Below are positions 24,518 to 32,674 of a stretch of 33,262 bases of DNA, piece after piece. The DNA is taken from assembly GCA_030037885.1 (NCBI GenBank), contig JASHPU010000109.1, positions 1-33,262 of the forward strand. Reading direction: 5' to 3'. A program made the position numbers and the translations under genes. Source of the stretch: Xanthobacteraceae bacterium. GTDB taxonomy: Bacteria > Pseudomonadota > Alphaproteobacteria > Rhizobiales > Xanthobacteraceae. The first letter of the stretch is position 1. Every line of letters starts with the position of its first letter. The notes below the pieces were generated by a model. That model ran no database searches. It saw only the letters and a list, made by a program, of their open reading frames with translations, and had not been told where the DNA came from.

Positions 24518-25378
24518 CTAGGCCCGATTTGTAGTACGTGCGCCGTCAGTGCGGTTTGCGCGGATGGCGTTGTCGTCGTTGCGGCCGGTAGCCGGATCGG
24601 AACTGTGGCGGTCGGCCGTGCTTCGGATTATGCGGCAATAAATGGCGCGGCAATGCGCAGAGCACCGCTCCAGCGCTTGTTCGATCGTGCCGTCGTCCAA
24701 CTTTGTGGATTTCCATCGGTAAATGACAGCATAAAGAAGCCAGACAACGAGGAAAGTAAATACACCGGCAAAGATCGCGTCCGACAGGAAATGGCCAGCC
24801 ACCACTATTCGCGCCAGCGAAATGATGCTGCCGAACGTAATGGCAGCGCAGTAGGCTAACGGCCGCCATTGTGGAGGCATTAGCGCCGCGGGCGCTATCG
24901 TCCAAAATGCTGCAGACGCTTCGCCCGACACGAAGGAGCAGTTTTTGCGGCAGTCACCGATCGGCTGCCACCACGGAACGAAATGCTGTTTTCCACCAAA
25001 TTGCACCAGTTGTCCCGGTCTCGGCCGTTCCCAATCGTTCTTGAGTCCAGCGTTCGCAAGAAGGCCCGGCCCTATTATCAGGCTCGCGACAAGAAAGAGG
25101 ATCGCCCTGCCGGGAATGAACATCGTTGTCCTCGGCAACAGAAGCTTGACCAGGAGTGCAATAATCGTTGGCGCGATCAAGAGTATCTCGATCCACAGTC
25201 CGACTTTGCGCAAAATAGAGGCGCTCAGGAGCAGAAGGTGGGCCATTTTGCCGTTGCCGGGATTGGTCGCCTCGTAGAAGACCCGTGCAATCGATAAATC
25301 AATTGCTGGATAAAGGGCAAACACAAGCCCACTACCAACAGCAATAAGCAAGACAACGATCAAAGCGGTCCGAGTCAT
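24518..25378 (-). CDS. PAP2 family phosphatase, membrane-bound
   Basis: A 286-residue membrane protein with about six helices and a PAP2 (type 2 phosphatidate phosphatase) active site facing the periplasm. The three motifs are KX6RP as K113 to R120-P121 (KNDWERPRP), a second motif SFVSGEAS (151-153 SGE in place of the usual SGH), and SRX5H as SLARIVVAGHFLSD with R190, H196 and D200. The SGE variant is common in alphaproteobacterial lipid-phosphate phosphatases. The C-terminal ~60 residues are polar and probably disordered. Likely substrates are lipid A, phosphatidylglycerol-phosphate or undecaprenyl-PP; the sequence does not decide. Confidence 0.85.
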   Translation of the reverse strand: MTRTALIVVLLIAVGSGLVFALYPAIDLSIARVFYEATNPGNGKMAHLLLLSASILRKVGLWIEILLIAPTIIALLVKLLLPRTTMFIPGRAILFLVASLIIGPGLLANAGLKNDWERPRPGQLVQFGGKQHFVPWWQPIGDCRKNCSFVSGEASAAFWTIAPAALMPPQWRPLAYCAAITFGSIISLARIVVAGHFLSDAIFAGVFTFLVVWLLYAVIYRWKSTKLDDGTIEQALERCSAHCRAIYCRIIRSTADRHSSDPATGRNDDNAIRANRTDGARTTNRA

Positions 25379-25731
25379 GTCGGGTTTTGCGGATCACGAG
25401 ACAGGCCAGCACTAGAATTATAAACGCCATGCCATGTGGCGAACATTAATTGTCCGTAATAAAGCCATCTGCCACGGCGGTCCAGTTCAATGCTTCGCAA
25501 ATTTATGCAGAAATTATAGGGGTAGCTGGCCGCTTGCTGGCAAAAGTGGTGATACGGCGGTTTACCGCGATGCGATAACAACGATGATGGCACTCAGCCG
25601 CCGTGCCCGGCCTCACGAGCGGCGGCGCAATTGAGCGGCAGCGCCGACGCGCCTGCGTCCGTTGCCATGGGATATTCCACCGTTGCCTTGCCGGCTCTGT
25701 TTAATAAGACGTAGGCTCGCGGAAGCAATAA
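25379..25731. other. Intergenic region upstream of the PQQ cluster
   Basis: About 350 bp between the divergent PAP2 and beta-propeller genes, more AT-rich in its first half. It must contain promoters for both directions. No gene, repeat or clear operator palindrome could be supported. Confidence 0.5.
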
Positions 25732-26724
25732 ATGGTTCTCATGATGCTCAGGCTGATCGTGGCGCTTGGCTTGATCCTCGGCTCGGCGCTGGCCGCCGCC
25801 CCGGCGGCGGCCAAGGACACCGGCCTGATCTATGTCAGCAACGAGAAGAGCAACAACATTCTCGTTATCGATCCAAAGACCTATAAGATCGTCAACGACA
25901 TCGCCGTGTCGCGGCGGCCGCGCGACATGCATTTCAATGCCGGTCACACCAAGCTCTATGTCGCCTGCGGCGACGATGACGTCATCGACGTGCTCGATGT
26001 CGCCTCAGGAAAAGTCGTCGGCAAGCTCGTAACCGGATCGAGTCCGGAAACTTTCGCCATGGATGAAGCGCGGCGGCGTGTCTACGTATCCGATGAGGAG
26101 GCTTCGTCGCTCGCGGTCATCAACATGGACAAGAACATTATTGAGAAGGAGGTGCCGACCGGCGCAGAGCCGGAAGGCGTGATGGTCAGCAAAGACGGCA
26201 AGACCGTCTACGTCACCTCCGAAGTCAGCGATCTCGTGCACGAGATCGATGCCGATGGCGGCTATGTCACGCGCGACGTCGTCGTCGGCACGCGCCCGCG
26301 CCGCTTCGCCGCGACCCCGGACGGCAAGGAGCTTTGGGTGTCGACCGAAATGGCAGGCGAGGTGGACATCATCGACCGAAAAAAGTTCGCCGTCACCGGC
26401 AAGATCGACTTTCTGCCGCCTGGCATGCGCCAGTCCGATGTTACGCCCGTCGGCTTGGTGATGACGAAGGACGGCAAGACCGCTTACGTGACACTTGGGC
26501 ACGCCGCCCATGTGGCGGTGGTCGACGTGCCAACGCGCAAGGTCCTAGGCTACATTTTGGTCGGAAGGCGCTCATGGGGCATCACGCTGTCAGGCGACGA
26601 GAGGACGCTCTACGTCGCCAATGGGCTCGGCGACGACATCACCATCATCGATACGGCGAGCCGCAAGCCGATCATTTCGATCCCGGTAGGCCGCGTTCCA
26701 TGGGGCGTTGTCGTCGATGAGTAG
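25732..26724 (+). CDS. Secreted YVTN beta-propeller protein associated with PQQ-dependent catabolism
   Basis: A 330-residue protein with a signal peptide (MVLMMLRLIVALGLILGSAL..., cleaved near AKDTGLIYVS) and about seven YVTN-type blades (IYVSNEKSNNILVID, LYVACGDDDVIDVLD, VYVSDEEASSLAVIN, VYVTSEVSDLVHEID, LWVSTEMAGEVDIID, AYVTLGHAAHVAVVD, LYVANGLGDDITIID). It matches the group annotated as PQQ-dependent catabolism-associated beta-propeller protein. GGAAG lies upstream of ATG 25732; ATGs at 25741 and 25744 are alternatives. Its last 8 bp overlap the next gene, indicating one operon. A scaffold or dehydrogenase-partner role is inferred. Confidence 0.88.
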   Translation: MVLMMLRLIVALGLILGSALAAAPAAAKDTGLIYVSNEKSNNILVIDPKTYKIVNDIAVSRRPRDMHFNAGHTKLYVACGDDDVIDVLDVASGKVVGKLVTGSSPETFAMDEARRRVYVSDEEASSLAVINMDKNIIEKEVPTGAEPEGVMVSKDGKTVYVTSEVSDLVHEIDADGGYVTRDVVVGTRPRRFAATPDGKELWVSTEMAGEVDIIDRKKFAVTGKIDFLPPGMRQSDVTPVGLVMTKDGKTAYVTLGHAAHVAVVDVPTRKVLGYILVGRRSWGITLSGDERTLYVANGLGDDITIIDTASRKPIISIPVGRVPWGVVVDE

Positions 26725-27964
26725 CGCCGCCGGGCTGGGCGCGCTGCCACGATTGGCGGCGCTTTGGCTGCTTGGTTTCACCTGGGCGGCCGCGGCTGCA
26801 GCGCAGGAGGTACCCGCGCCAGCTCGTCCGACGCCCGCGCCGCCGCAGCACCACATGAAAATCGTTTTTGTCCAAGTGGACGGCGATCGCCGTTATGAGC
26901 CAATCGTCGCCAGCGACCGCATCGTCCTCAAAAAACCCGAGCATCCGTTTGCAGGGGCTCAGGTCGGCATCGACGATGCAGCCCCACTCCGGCGCATCCT
27001 CAACACCGACTTCGCGCTTGACCGCATCGCCGTCAAATCGCCGGCCGACGTGGCGCCGGCGATCAAGCAGGCTGCGGATGCCGGCACTCACTTCTTCCTG
27101 GTCGACGCGCCGACAGCGGCCTACGCTGCGCTTGCGGCGGCCATGCATGGTCGTAACGTGCTCCTGTTCAACGTCTCCGAGCCAGACGATGCGCTGCGGC
27201 GCCGGCTCTGCGCCGGCGAATTCGTTCACGTCTATCCGAGCCGCGCTCAACTCATGGATGGCCTCGTCCAATACGTTGTATCGCGGAGGTGGACCAACCT
27301 GTTGGAATTGCAAGGCCCCTCCCCGGCTGACGCGGCGATGGCGGCGGCGTTCGAGTATTCCGCCAAAAAATTCGGCGCGCACATTGTCGCGCAGCAAAAG
27401 TTCGAGCCCGGCACCGATCCGCGCCAGCGCGAACACAATGACCCGGCGCTGCTCAGCGCCATCAACCGCGATTTCGACGTCGTCTTCGTTGCCGACAGCG
27501 ATTTCGACTTCGTTCGTACCGTGCCCTATCATCTGCTACGTCCAAGGCCGGTGATCGGCAGCATCGACCTCAGGCCGGTTGCCTGGCACTGGACCTGGGA
27601 CCACAACGGCGCGCCGCAGGTCAATTCGCGCTTCGAAAAGAAAGCGAATGGCCGCCACATGGCGGGCGCCGACTGGGCTGCCTGGGTCGCGGTGACAATG
27701 ATCGTGCAGGCAGTGCTGCACACGCGTTCCACGGACTTTGCCAAAGACCGCGCCTTCATTCTCGGCAACGGCAGCTTCGATGGCGACAAAGGCCTTGCCG
27801 TCAGCGTGCGCCCTTGGGATCATCAAGTACGGCAGGCAGTGTTGCTGGCCGCGCCCTATGAGGTTGTGGCCAGCGCGCCGATCGAGGGCTTCCTGCATCG
27901 GACCAATGAGCTTGATACGCTGGGCGACGACCAACCGGAATCGACGTGTCATCTCGATCATTAG
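26717..27964 (+). CDS. ABC-type periplasmic binding protein of the PQQ-associated group
   Basis: A 415-residue protein with a signal peptide (MSSAAGLGALPRLAALWLLG..., cleaved after AAAAAQ) and a branched-chain-amino-acid-like periplasmic binding fold: KIVFVQVDGDRRYEPIVA, VLLFNVSEPDDALRRRLC, HVYPSRAQLMDGLVQYVVSRRW, VIGSIDLRPVAWHWTWDHNGAPQVNSRF and a domain containing RAFILGNGSFDGDKGLAVSVRPWDHQVRQ. This corresponds to binding proteins repeatedly found with PQQ-dependent alcohol dehydrogenases. ATG 26717 overlaps the end of the propeller gene by 8 bp. The ABC permease and ATPase expected with such a protein are not in the window, so it may sense or chaperone rather than import. Confidence 0.85.
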   Translation: MSSAAGLGALPRLAALWLLGFTWAAAAAAQEVPAPARPTPAPPQHHMKIVFVQVDGDRRYEPIVASDRIVLKKPEHPFAGAQVGIDDAAPLRRILNTDFALDRIAVKSPADVAPAIKQAADAGTHFFLVDAPTAAYAALAAAMHGRNVLLFNVSEPDDALRRRLCAGEFVHVYPSRAQLMDGLVQYVVSRRWTNLLELQGPSPADAAMAAAFEYSAKKFGAHIVAQQKFEPGTDPRQREHNDPALLSAINRDFDVVFVADSDFDFVRTVPYHLLRPRPVIGSIDLRPVAWHWTWDHNGAPQVNSRFEKKANGRHMAGADWAAWVAVTMIVQAVLHTRSTDFAKDRAFILGNGSFDGDKGLAVSVRPWDHQVRQAVLLAAPYEVVASAPIEGFLHRTNELDTLGDDQPESTCHLDH

Positions 27965-28116
27965 CCTGAGCCGCTGATCGAGCCATGCAGCTAGCCCACG
28001 CCATGCGCGCACTGCGCGCGCGCGCGTCGCTTGCCGCCCTGCGCGACCGAGCGCATTATCGTCGTCGTCGCACTTGGCTGCCTGGCCTTTAAAAATCAAA
28101 ACAGGGAGGATCTGCG

Positions 28117-29889
28117 ATGAGAAAGCTCTCATCGGCGATTGCGCTGATGGCGCCGCTGCTCATTGCCGGCGCACCGACGCCGTCACGCGCTGCCGACATG
28201 ACATTCGAGCGCGCGCTCAACACCAGCAAGGAGCCGCAGAACTGGCTCCTCTATTACGGCAATTACCAGGGCTACCGCTTTTCGCCACTGACCGCGATCA
28301 ACAGCGAAACGGTCAAGAACCTCAAGCCGGTCTTTACGGTGGCGCTGGGCGGCCTGCAAAGCGGTGGGCGCTATGCGTTCGGCAATCTGGAGGGCACGCC
28401 GCTGGTCGAAGACGGCATCATGTACGCCACCGACGGCTGGGGCAGCGTCTACGCCATAGATGTCTCAAGCGGCACCAGGGGCGTCATCAAATGGAAATTC
28501 GACCCGGGCATCGACCGCGCCTGGGCGGGGGACGTCGCCTGTTGCGGCGTCAATAATCGCGGCGTCGCGCTCTGGAAGGACAAGGTGATATCGATCGCTC
28601 TCGATGGCCGCATGTTTGAGCTGAACAAGGCGACCGGCGAGAAGGTTTGGGAGCGCAAGATCGCCGATCCGGCGCTGGGCGAGACCATTACCATGGCGCC
28701 GCTGGTGGTGCGCGATCTCGCCATACTCGGTCCCGCCGGCGGCGAGTTCGGCATCCGCGGCTTCATTGACGCGACTGATCTCAACACCGGCAAACAGGCT
28801 TGGCGCACCTACACGATCCCGGGCCCGGGCGAACCGGGCCATGACACCTGGAAGGATGGCGAGGAGCACTGGAAGCACGGCGGCGCCCCGGTCTGGGAGA
28901 CCGCCACTTACGATCCGGAGACCGACACAATCTACCAAGGCATCGGCAATGCCGGCGCCGACTGGGATCCGCAGTACCGGCCGGGCGACAACAAGTGGGC
29001 GGCGAGCGTGCTCGCGCTCAATCCGGCCGACGGCAAGATCAAGTGGGGTTTTCAGTACACGCCGAACGATCCGTTCGACTTCGACGAGATCTCCGAGCAC
29101 CCGATCATCGACGCCAAGGTCGATGGCAAGGAGCGCAAGCTCGTGGTCCACGCCGCGCGCAACGGCTTCTTCTATGCGCTGGATCGGACCGACGGCGCCT
29201 TCGTCGCCGGCAAGCAATATGTCGACAAGCTCAACTGGACGACGGGACTCGATCCCGAGACCGGCTTGCCGGCCAATTACGATCCTAAGGCGGACGTCCA
29301 GGTCTACGCGGCAGGCAGTCACGGCATGCGCGGCCAGCCCATGGCCACCGTCTGTCCATCGCATTTCGGCGCCAAAAACTGGGAGCCGACGGCCTATAAT
29401 CCCAACCTCAAGATGCTTTACATTCCTTCGATCGAGGGCTGCGACGGCCTGCAGACAGTGGCGCAGAAGGACTTCGTCGATCAGGGTGGCCCGCTCAAGC
29501 CGCGTGACCGGTTCAGCGGCGGCTCGTTCAAAATGACCGGCCGCCTCTACGGCAGCCTCAAAGCCATCGATCCGACCACCGGCGACATCAAGGCCGCGGT
29601 GCGGCTCGACTTCCCGAACTACGCGGGCGCACTCGCTACGGCGGGCAATCTTGTCTTCCTCGGCCAGGCCGATGGCAACTTTACCGCCTACGATGCCAAA
29701 ACCTTGAAGCAGGTCTGGAACTTCAATGTCGGCACCGGCATCAATGCGCCGCCGATCAGCTTTGCGGTCAACGGCAAGCAGTATATCGCTGTTCTTGCCG
29801 GCTCGCGGCAATCGCCGTTCGTCATGCAGAGCGATCCGTCGCTGAAGTTTTCCTCGACGACGTCGATGCTGTTCGTGTTCGGCCTCTGA
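28117..29889 (+). CDS. PQQ-dependent methanol/ethanol-family dehydrogenase with lanthanide-type motif
   Basis: A 590-residue periplasmic quinoprotein with an eight-bladed propeller; signal peptide MRKLSSAIALMAPLLIAGAP..., AGGGAGG-like ribosome binding site (AGGGAGGA at 28102-28109). The vicinal disulfide is C142-C143 (ACCGVNNRG); metal ligands are E210 (GGEFGIRG) and N278 (GIGNAG); the catalytic Asp is D321 in NDPFDFDEIS. D323, two residues on, is the extra Asp that distinguishes lanthanide-dependent XoxF-type enzymes from calcium-dependent MxaF (Ala) or ethanol dehydrogenases (Thr/Ser). It oxidises a primary alcohol or aldehyde and passes electrons to cytochrome c, encoded 143 bp downstream. 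Whether it is XoxF proper or another clade is not settled by eye; the FDFDEISEHP surrounding differs from XoxF's WDYDGVNE. Confidence 0.9.
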   Translation: MRKLSSAIALMAPLLIAGAPTPSRAADMTFERALNTSKEPQNWLLYYGNYQGYRFSPLTAINSETVKNLKPVFTVALGGLQSGGRYAFGNLEGTPLVEDGIMYATDGWGSVYAIDVSSGTRGVIKWKFDPGIDRAWAGDVACCGVNNRGVALWKDKVISIALDGRMFELNKATGEKVWERKIADPALGETITMAPLVVRDLAILGPAGGEFGIRGFIDATDLNTGKQAWRTYTIPGPGEPGHDTWKDGEEHWKHGGAPVWETATYDPETDTIYQGIGNAGADWDPQYRPGDNKWAASVLALNPADGKIKWGFQYTPNDPFDFDEISEHPIIDAKVDGKERKLVVHAARNGFFYALDRTDGAFVAGKQYVDKLNWTTGLDPETGLPANYDPKADVQVYAAGSHGMRGQPMATVCPSHFGAKNWEPTAYNPNLKMLYIPSIEGCDGLQTVAQKDFVDQGGPLKPRDRFSGGSFKMTGRLYGSLKAIDPTTGDIKAAVRLDFPNYAGALATAGNLVFLGQADGNFTAYDAKTLKQVWNFNVGTGINAPPISFAVNGKQYIAVLAGSRQSPFVMQSDPSLKFSSTTSMLFVFGL

Positions 29890-29941
29890 GCGAACGGAAG
29901 TGAGGTTTGGCGCCGGTACGGCTCGTATGGCCGTGCCGGCG

Positions 29942-30011
29942 TTCATGCCCAAGAGTTCGCGCCCAAGAGTTCACGCCAAAGAGTTCGCACCCAAGAGTTC
30001 ACGCCCAAGAA
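29942..30011. repeat. Five 14-bp tandem repeats upstream of the cytochrome c gene
   Basis: Five consecutive units of consensus TTCRCGCCCAAGAG, each exactly 14 bp (starts 29942, 29956, 29970, 29984, 29998), with 1-3 changes per unit. The array ends 21 bp before the cytochrome c start codon and 52 bp after the dehydrogenase stop. The period is not a multiple of 3, so it does not encode a repeated peptide. Confidence 0.9.
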
Positions 30012-30032
30012 ACGATAAGAAAAATCCATCGC

Positions 30033-30560
30033 ATGATTGGTCGATCCGTCCACAAACTTCCGGCCACGTTCATCATGGTTGCCTCAATCGGCGCGATCAC
30101 AATGAATCCGCCGCGCGCCCAGGATACGCAAAGCGCGCAAGCGCAGCGCGTCATCGCGCAGGGCAAGGATATCTTCAAGACCAAGGCGACCTGCCAGTTC
30201 TGCCACAAATGGGATGCCTCCGGCGATCAGGGCTACGGCGGCAACGCAGCATCGCTGCGCGCGACCAAGCTTAGTCCTGCGCAGGTCGCCGAGACCATCA
30301 AATGTGGCCGGCCTGGCACCGGCATGCCGTACCATGATCGCTTCGCCTATACCGACAAGCGCTGTTACGGCGTCACGCGCGAGCAGCTCGGCAACGCCAT
30401 GCCGCCCGAGCCCAACGCCTTCCTCAATGAGGACGAGATCAGCGCCGTGGTGAAATATGTCTTTGCCACCGATGTTGGCCGCGGGCCTTCGACCTACCAG
30501 GACTGCGTCGAATTCTGGGGCACCGAGACACGGCAGTGCGAACCGATGAAGCCGCATTGA
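30033..30560 (+). CDS. Periplasmic cytochrome c, electron acceptor of the PQQ dehydrogenase
   Basis: A 175-residue class I c-type cytochrome. A signal peptide (MIGRSVHKLPATFIMVASIG..., cleaved near RAQD) precedes the heme site C54-x-x-C57-H58 (TCQFCHKWD). A later GTGMPYHDRF supplies a candidate axial Met, and NEDEISAVVKYVFATDVGRG is the C-terminal helix. Two extra Cys near the end (YQDCVEFWG, TRQCEPMK) could form a disulfide. It corresponds to the cytochrome usually encoded next to PQQ alcohol dehydrogenases. The ATG at 30033 lacks a clear ribosome binding site; ATG 30075 would leave a shorter leader. Confidence 0.88.
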   Translation: MIGRSVHKLPATFIMVASIGAITMNPPRAQDTQSAQAQRVIAQGKDIFKTKATCQFCHKWDASGDQGYGGNAASLRATKLSPAQVAETIKCGRPGTGMPYHDRFAYTDKRCYGVTREQLGNAMPPEPNAFLNEDEISAVVKYVFATDVGRGPSTYQDCVEFWGTETRQCEPMKPH

Positions 30561-30564
30561 GCCC

Positions 30565-31293
30565 ATGATTGTGCGCCGGGTTGCGATTGCGGGCGTGGCG
30601 ACGGTGCTTGTGATAGCGGCAACGCGCGGCGGCTTGGCACAGACACCGTCCAGCGAGGGTGAAATCCACGGCCTCAGGCTCGGCCTTCGTGCCGCCGCGA
30701 TGACGCTCGCCGGCTGGGGTCAGCTCGCCTGTGGCAGCAACGGCGGGCCGCCGCGCCAGGATCTGGACACCTGGGCGGACTTCAAGAAATGCCCGCCCGA
30801 AGCAAGCGGCCTCCATGAAGTCGCGGCCCGCTTCGACGACGAGGCCGAATACGTGGCCAAGGCGCTCGGCGTGCCAGCCTATGCGGCGGGGCGCATCGGT
30901 ACCCGCGTTGCCGGCCATCCGGTCGTGCTCTCGGCATTGTTCGACGATGGCGGCATCTTGCGCAGCATCCGCATGGTCAGCGATCCGCGGGCAACGCCCG
31001 TGGAGCGCCGCATGGCGCATCTGCTCGGCGTCGCGGTGATCAACCGATACGGCGCCGACGGCTGGACTTGCGCGGATTTGCCGCCGGCCGAGGGCGAATC
31101 GGCCGTCGGCGGGGTCTTTATCAAGCGGCACTGCGAAAAGACGCTGCCGGGGCGGGCGCTGACGGTGGAGACGCATTTCCTGCGCAAGCCCGGGCAGCAT
31201 GATATCGATCCGGAAACCGGTGAATATACGCACGGCGAATTCGAGAGCTGGACGCGTTTCGAGCTGTTCGATCCCAGCTATCGCAAGCCCTAA
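30565..31293 (+). CDS. Secreted protein of unknown function, last gene of the PQQ cluster
   Basis: A 242-residue protein with a signal peptide (MIVRRVAIAGVATVLVIAAT..., cleaved after GLAQ). The mature part has four Cys (ACGSNGG, KKCPPE, WTCADL, RHCEK), probably two disulfides, and no domain that I recognise. It starts 5 bp after the cytochrome stop, so it is almost certainly cotranscribed and translated with it. Its role in periplasmic alcohol oxidation (assembly factor, metal acquisition, partner subunit) is open. Confidence 0.75.
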   Translation: MIVRRVAIAGVATVLVIAATRGGLAQTPSSEGEIHGLRLGLRAAAMTLAGWGQLACGSNGGPPRQDLDTWADFKKCPPEASGLHEVAARFDDEAEYVAKALGVPAYAAGRIGTRVAGHPVVLSALFDDGGILRSIRMVSDPRATPVERRMAHLLGVAVINRYGADGWTCADLPPAEGESAVGGVFIKRHCEKTLPGRALTVETHFLRKPGQHDIDPETGEYTHGEFESWTRFELFDPSYRKP

Positions 31294-31320
31294 GCCATTG
31301 CCGGGGGAGTGGCGGAATCG

Positions 31321-32106
31321 CTAATTATGCACGCTGCCGTCAGGCATCAGTGTGCCGGAAAGCTTGACGCCCGTCAGGACGGTGCCGGTGAGAACGGCGC
31401 CGGTCAAGCGCGCGCCGGAGAGATCGGCTCCGCTGAGGTCGGCGCCGGAAAGGTCGGCGCCGTAAAGATCGGCCTGGGTGAGCCTGGCGTCCTTGAGGTT
31501 CGCATCACGCAGCACGGTGTTCACCAGGCCGGCATTGTCGAGGTTGGCGCCCGCGAGATTGGCGCGGCGTAGCGAAGCCTGAACGAGATTGGTTCTGCTC
31601 AGATCGGCGTCTTGCAACGAGGCATCATCGAGACGCGCTTCAGTGAGCATGGCGTCGGAAATCTTGGCGCGATCAAGCTTGGCGCGGATGAGAAGGGCCG
31701 TCTGCATTTTGGTATTGACGAGATCGGCACCGGAAAGGTCGGCGGCGCTCAGATCAGATCCGTAGAACATCGCGTTCTCGGCTTTGGCGCCCACCAGCGA
31801 CGCGGTCTTCAGGTCCGTCTTGTTGAGGTTGGCATCGGTGAGATTGGCCTCATCCAACTTGGCGCCGCCGAGCTTGGCGCGGTGCATCACCGCGTGAGCC
31901 AAATCCGCGCCGGTCAGGTCGTCGCCGGCCAAATCCTTCTGCTTGAGCGGCGCGCCGACCAGCGCACATTTCACGCATGTCCTGCTTTGGCCGGCAAGGA
32001 ATTTCGCCGCATCTTGGGCGCACACCGGAGTCGGTCGGGCCGCGGTCAACAGCGCAGCGGCGAGCAATAGCAAGAAGCCACCGACGGCGCTGTCAAGCTC
32101 GAGCAA
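31321..32106 (-). CDS. Secreted pentapeptide-repeat protein
   Basis: About 262 codons. After a hydrophobic leader (GGFLLLLAAALLTAA, then CAQD) there is a CVKC pair and roughly 35 consecutive pentapeptide repeats of the A(D/N)LXX type (for example LAGDDLTGADLAHA, LYGADLSGADLSGADLSGA), which fold as a right-handed quadrilateral helix. A conventional start is lacking: the frame continues upstream to an ATG complementary to 32218-32220, but the leader position suggests the TTG complementary to 32104-32106. Function is unknown; a structural or binding role in the periplasm is inferred. It converges with the PQQ cluster. Confidence 0.75.
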   Translation of the reverse strand: MLELDSAVGGFLLLLAAALLTAARPTPVCAQDAAKFLAGQSRTCVKCALVGAPLKQKDLAGDDLTGADLAHAVMHRAKLGGAKLDEANLTDANLNKTDLKTASLVGAKAENAMFYGSDLSAADLSGADLVNTKMQTALLIRAKLDRAKISDAMLTEARLDDASLQDADLSRTNLVQASLRRANLAGANLDNAGLVNTVLRDANLKDARLTQADLYGADLSGADLSGADLSGARLTGAVLTGTVLTGVKLSGTLMPDGSVHN

Positions 32107-32151
32107 TCTCGCGACACTGACGCCTGAACCCCCAACAACGGAGCTATCAAA

Positions 32152-32366
32152 ATGGCTGACACTCTCAGCACGATTCTTTCCGGCCTGTCCGGCACGCAAC
32201 TTCTCAACCTCGGCGGCCATCTGACGTCGACGAACGAAGCCAAGGCTCTTGGATTGCTTGCGGCCATGCAGGCCAGTCCATCCTTGGTGCGCTCGCATGG
32301 GTCGCCGAATTGCTGTTCGGTAGCCTCGTCACCTGGATCATCTCGCATATCAAGTTCAGCGGCTGA
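32152..32366 (+). pseudogene. Small gene, apparently frameshifted, with a hydrophobic C-terminus
   Basis: GGAG at 32140-32143 precedes ATG 32152, and the frame begins MADTLSTILSGLSGTQLLNL and continues to ...LGLLAAMQA. There the neighbouring frame continues smoothly as GQSILGALAWVAELLFGSLV, TWIISHIKFSG and TGA at 32364-32366, followed 23 bp later by a strong terminator. A one-base deletion near 32270-32280 would explain this. The joined product would be about 71 residues with one membrane helix, size and character of a small membrane peptide or bacteriocin-like protein. The assignment is moderate because the region also lies antisense to the upstream extension of the pentapeptide frame. Confidence 0.45.
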
Positions 32367-32389
32367 TCCGCCGTCAACTCACCTCCCCG

Positions 32390-32419
32390 GGCCCCGCCTT
32401 CGTGGCGGGGCCTTTTTTT
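32390..32419 (+). terminator. Rho-independent terminator
   Basis: A perfect 9-bp GC stem (GGCCCCGCC 32390-32398, GGCGGGGCC 32404-32412) with loop TTCGT is followed by seven T residues (32413-32419). It is oriented for plus-strand transcription and ends the small gene at 32152-32366. Confidence 0.92.
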
Positions 32420-32504
32420 ATTTTGTTTCTTGGCCGACAATTGAGCCGTAGTGCGTTTTGGTGGAGGATCCGGTGGCGGACAAGGGTCGAAAACCGAAGA
32501 AAGT

Positions 32505-32581
32505 TGGTCGGAGTGGCAGGATTTGAACCTGCGACCCCCTCGTCCCGAACGAGGTGCTCTACCAGGCTGAGCCACACTCCG
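32505..32581 (-). tRNA. tRNA-Pro (anticodon CGG), CCA encoded
   Basis: Read on the minus strand, CGGAGTG/CACTCCG form the acceptor, the D arm contains GGCTCAGCCTGGTAGAGC, the anticodon arm is CCTCG-TTCGGGA-CGAGG (anticodon CGG, Pro codon CCG), and the T arm GCAGG-TTCAAAT-CCTGC follows. CCA is complementary to 32505-32507. Confidence 0.97.
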
Positions 32582-32674
32582 ACTGCAGGCGCGGCTTATA
32601 CATTTGGGCGCGCGGCCCCGCAAGCCTTCGGGATTCACTGCGGGTCCGTGTAATCTAGGCGCAAAGGACCCGCA

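Noticed and set aside
27985-28092. 35-codon open frame between the binding-protein and dehydrogenase genes
   Set aside because: No ribosome site, Arg-rich, no similarity; lies in a CG-alternating stretch.
28465-29952. Minus-strand open frame of 495 codons over the PQQ dehydrogenase
   Set aside because: Shadow frame in high-GC DNA; the dehydrogenase is certain.
29942-30011. CRISPR array
   Set aside because: Units are contiguous 14-mers without spacers, and no cas genes are present; no CRISPR was seen anywhere in the window.
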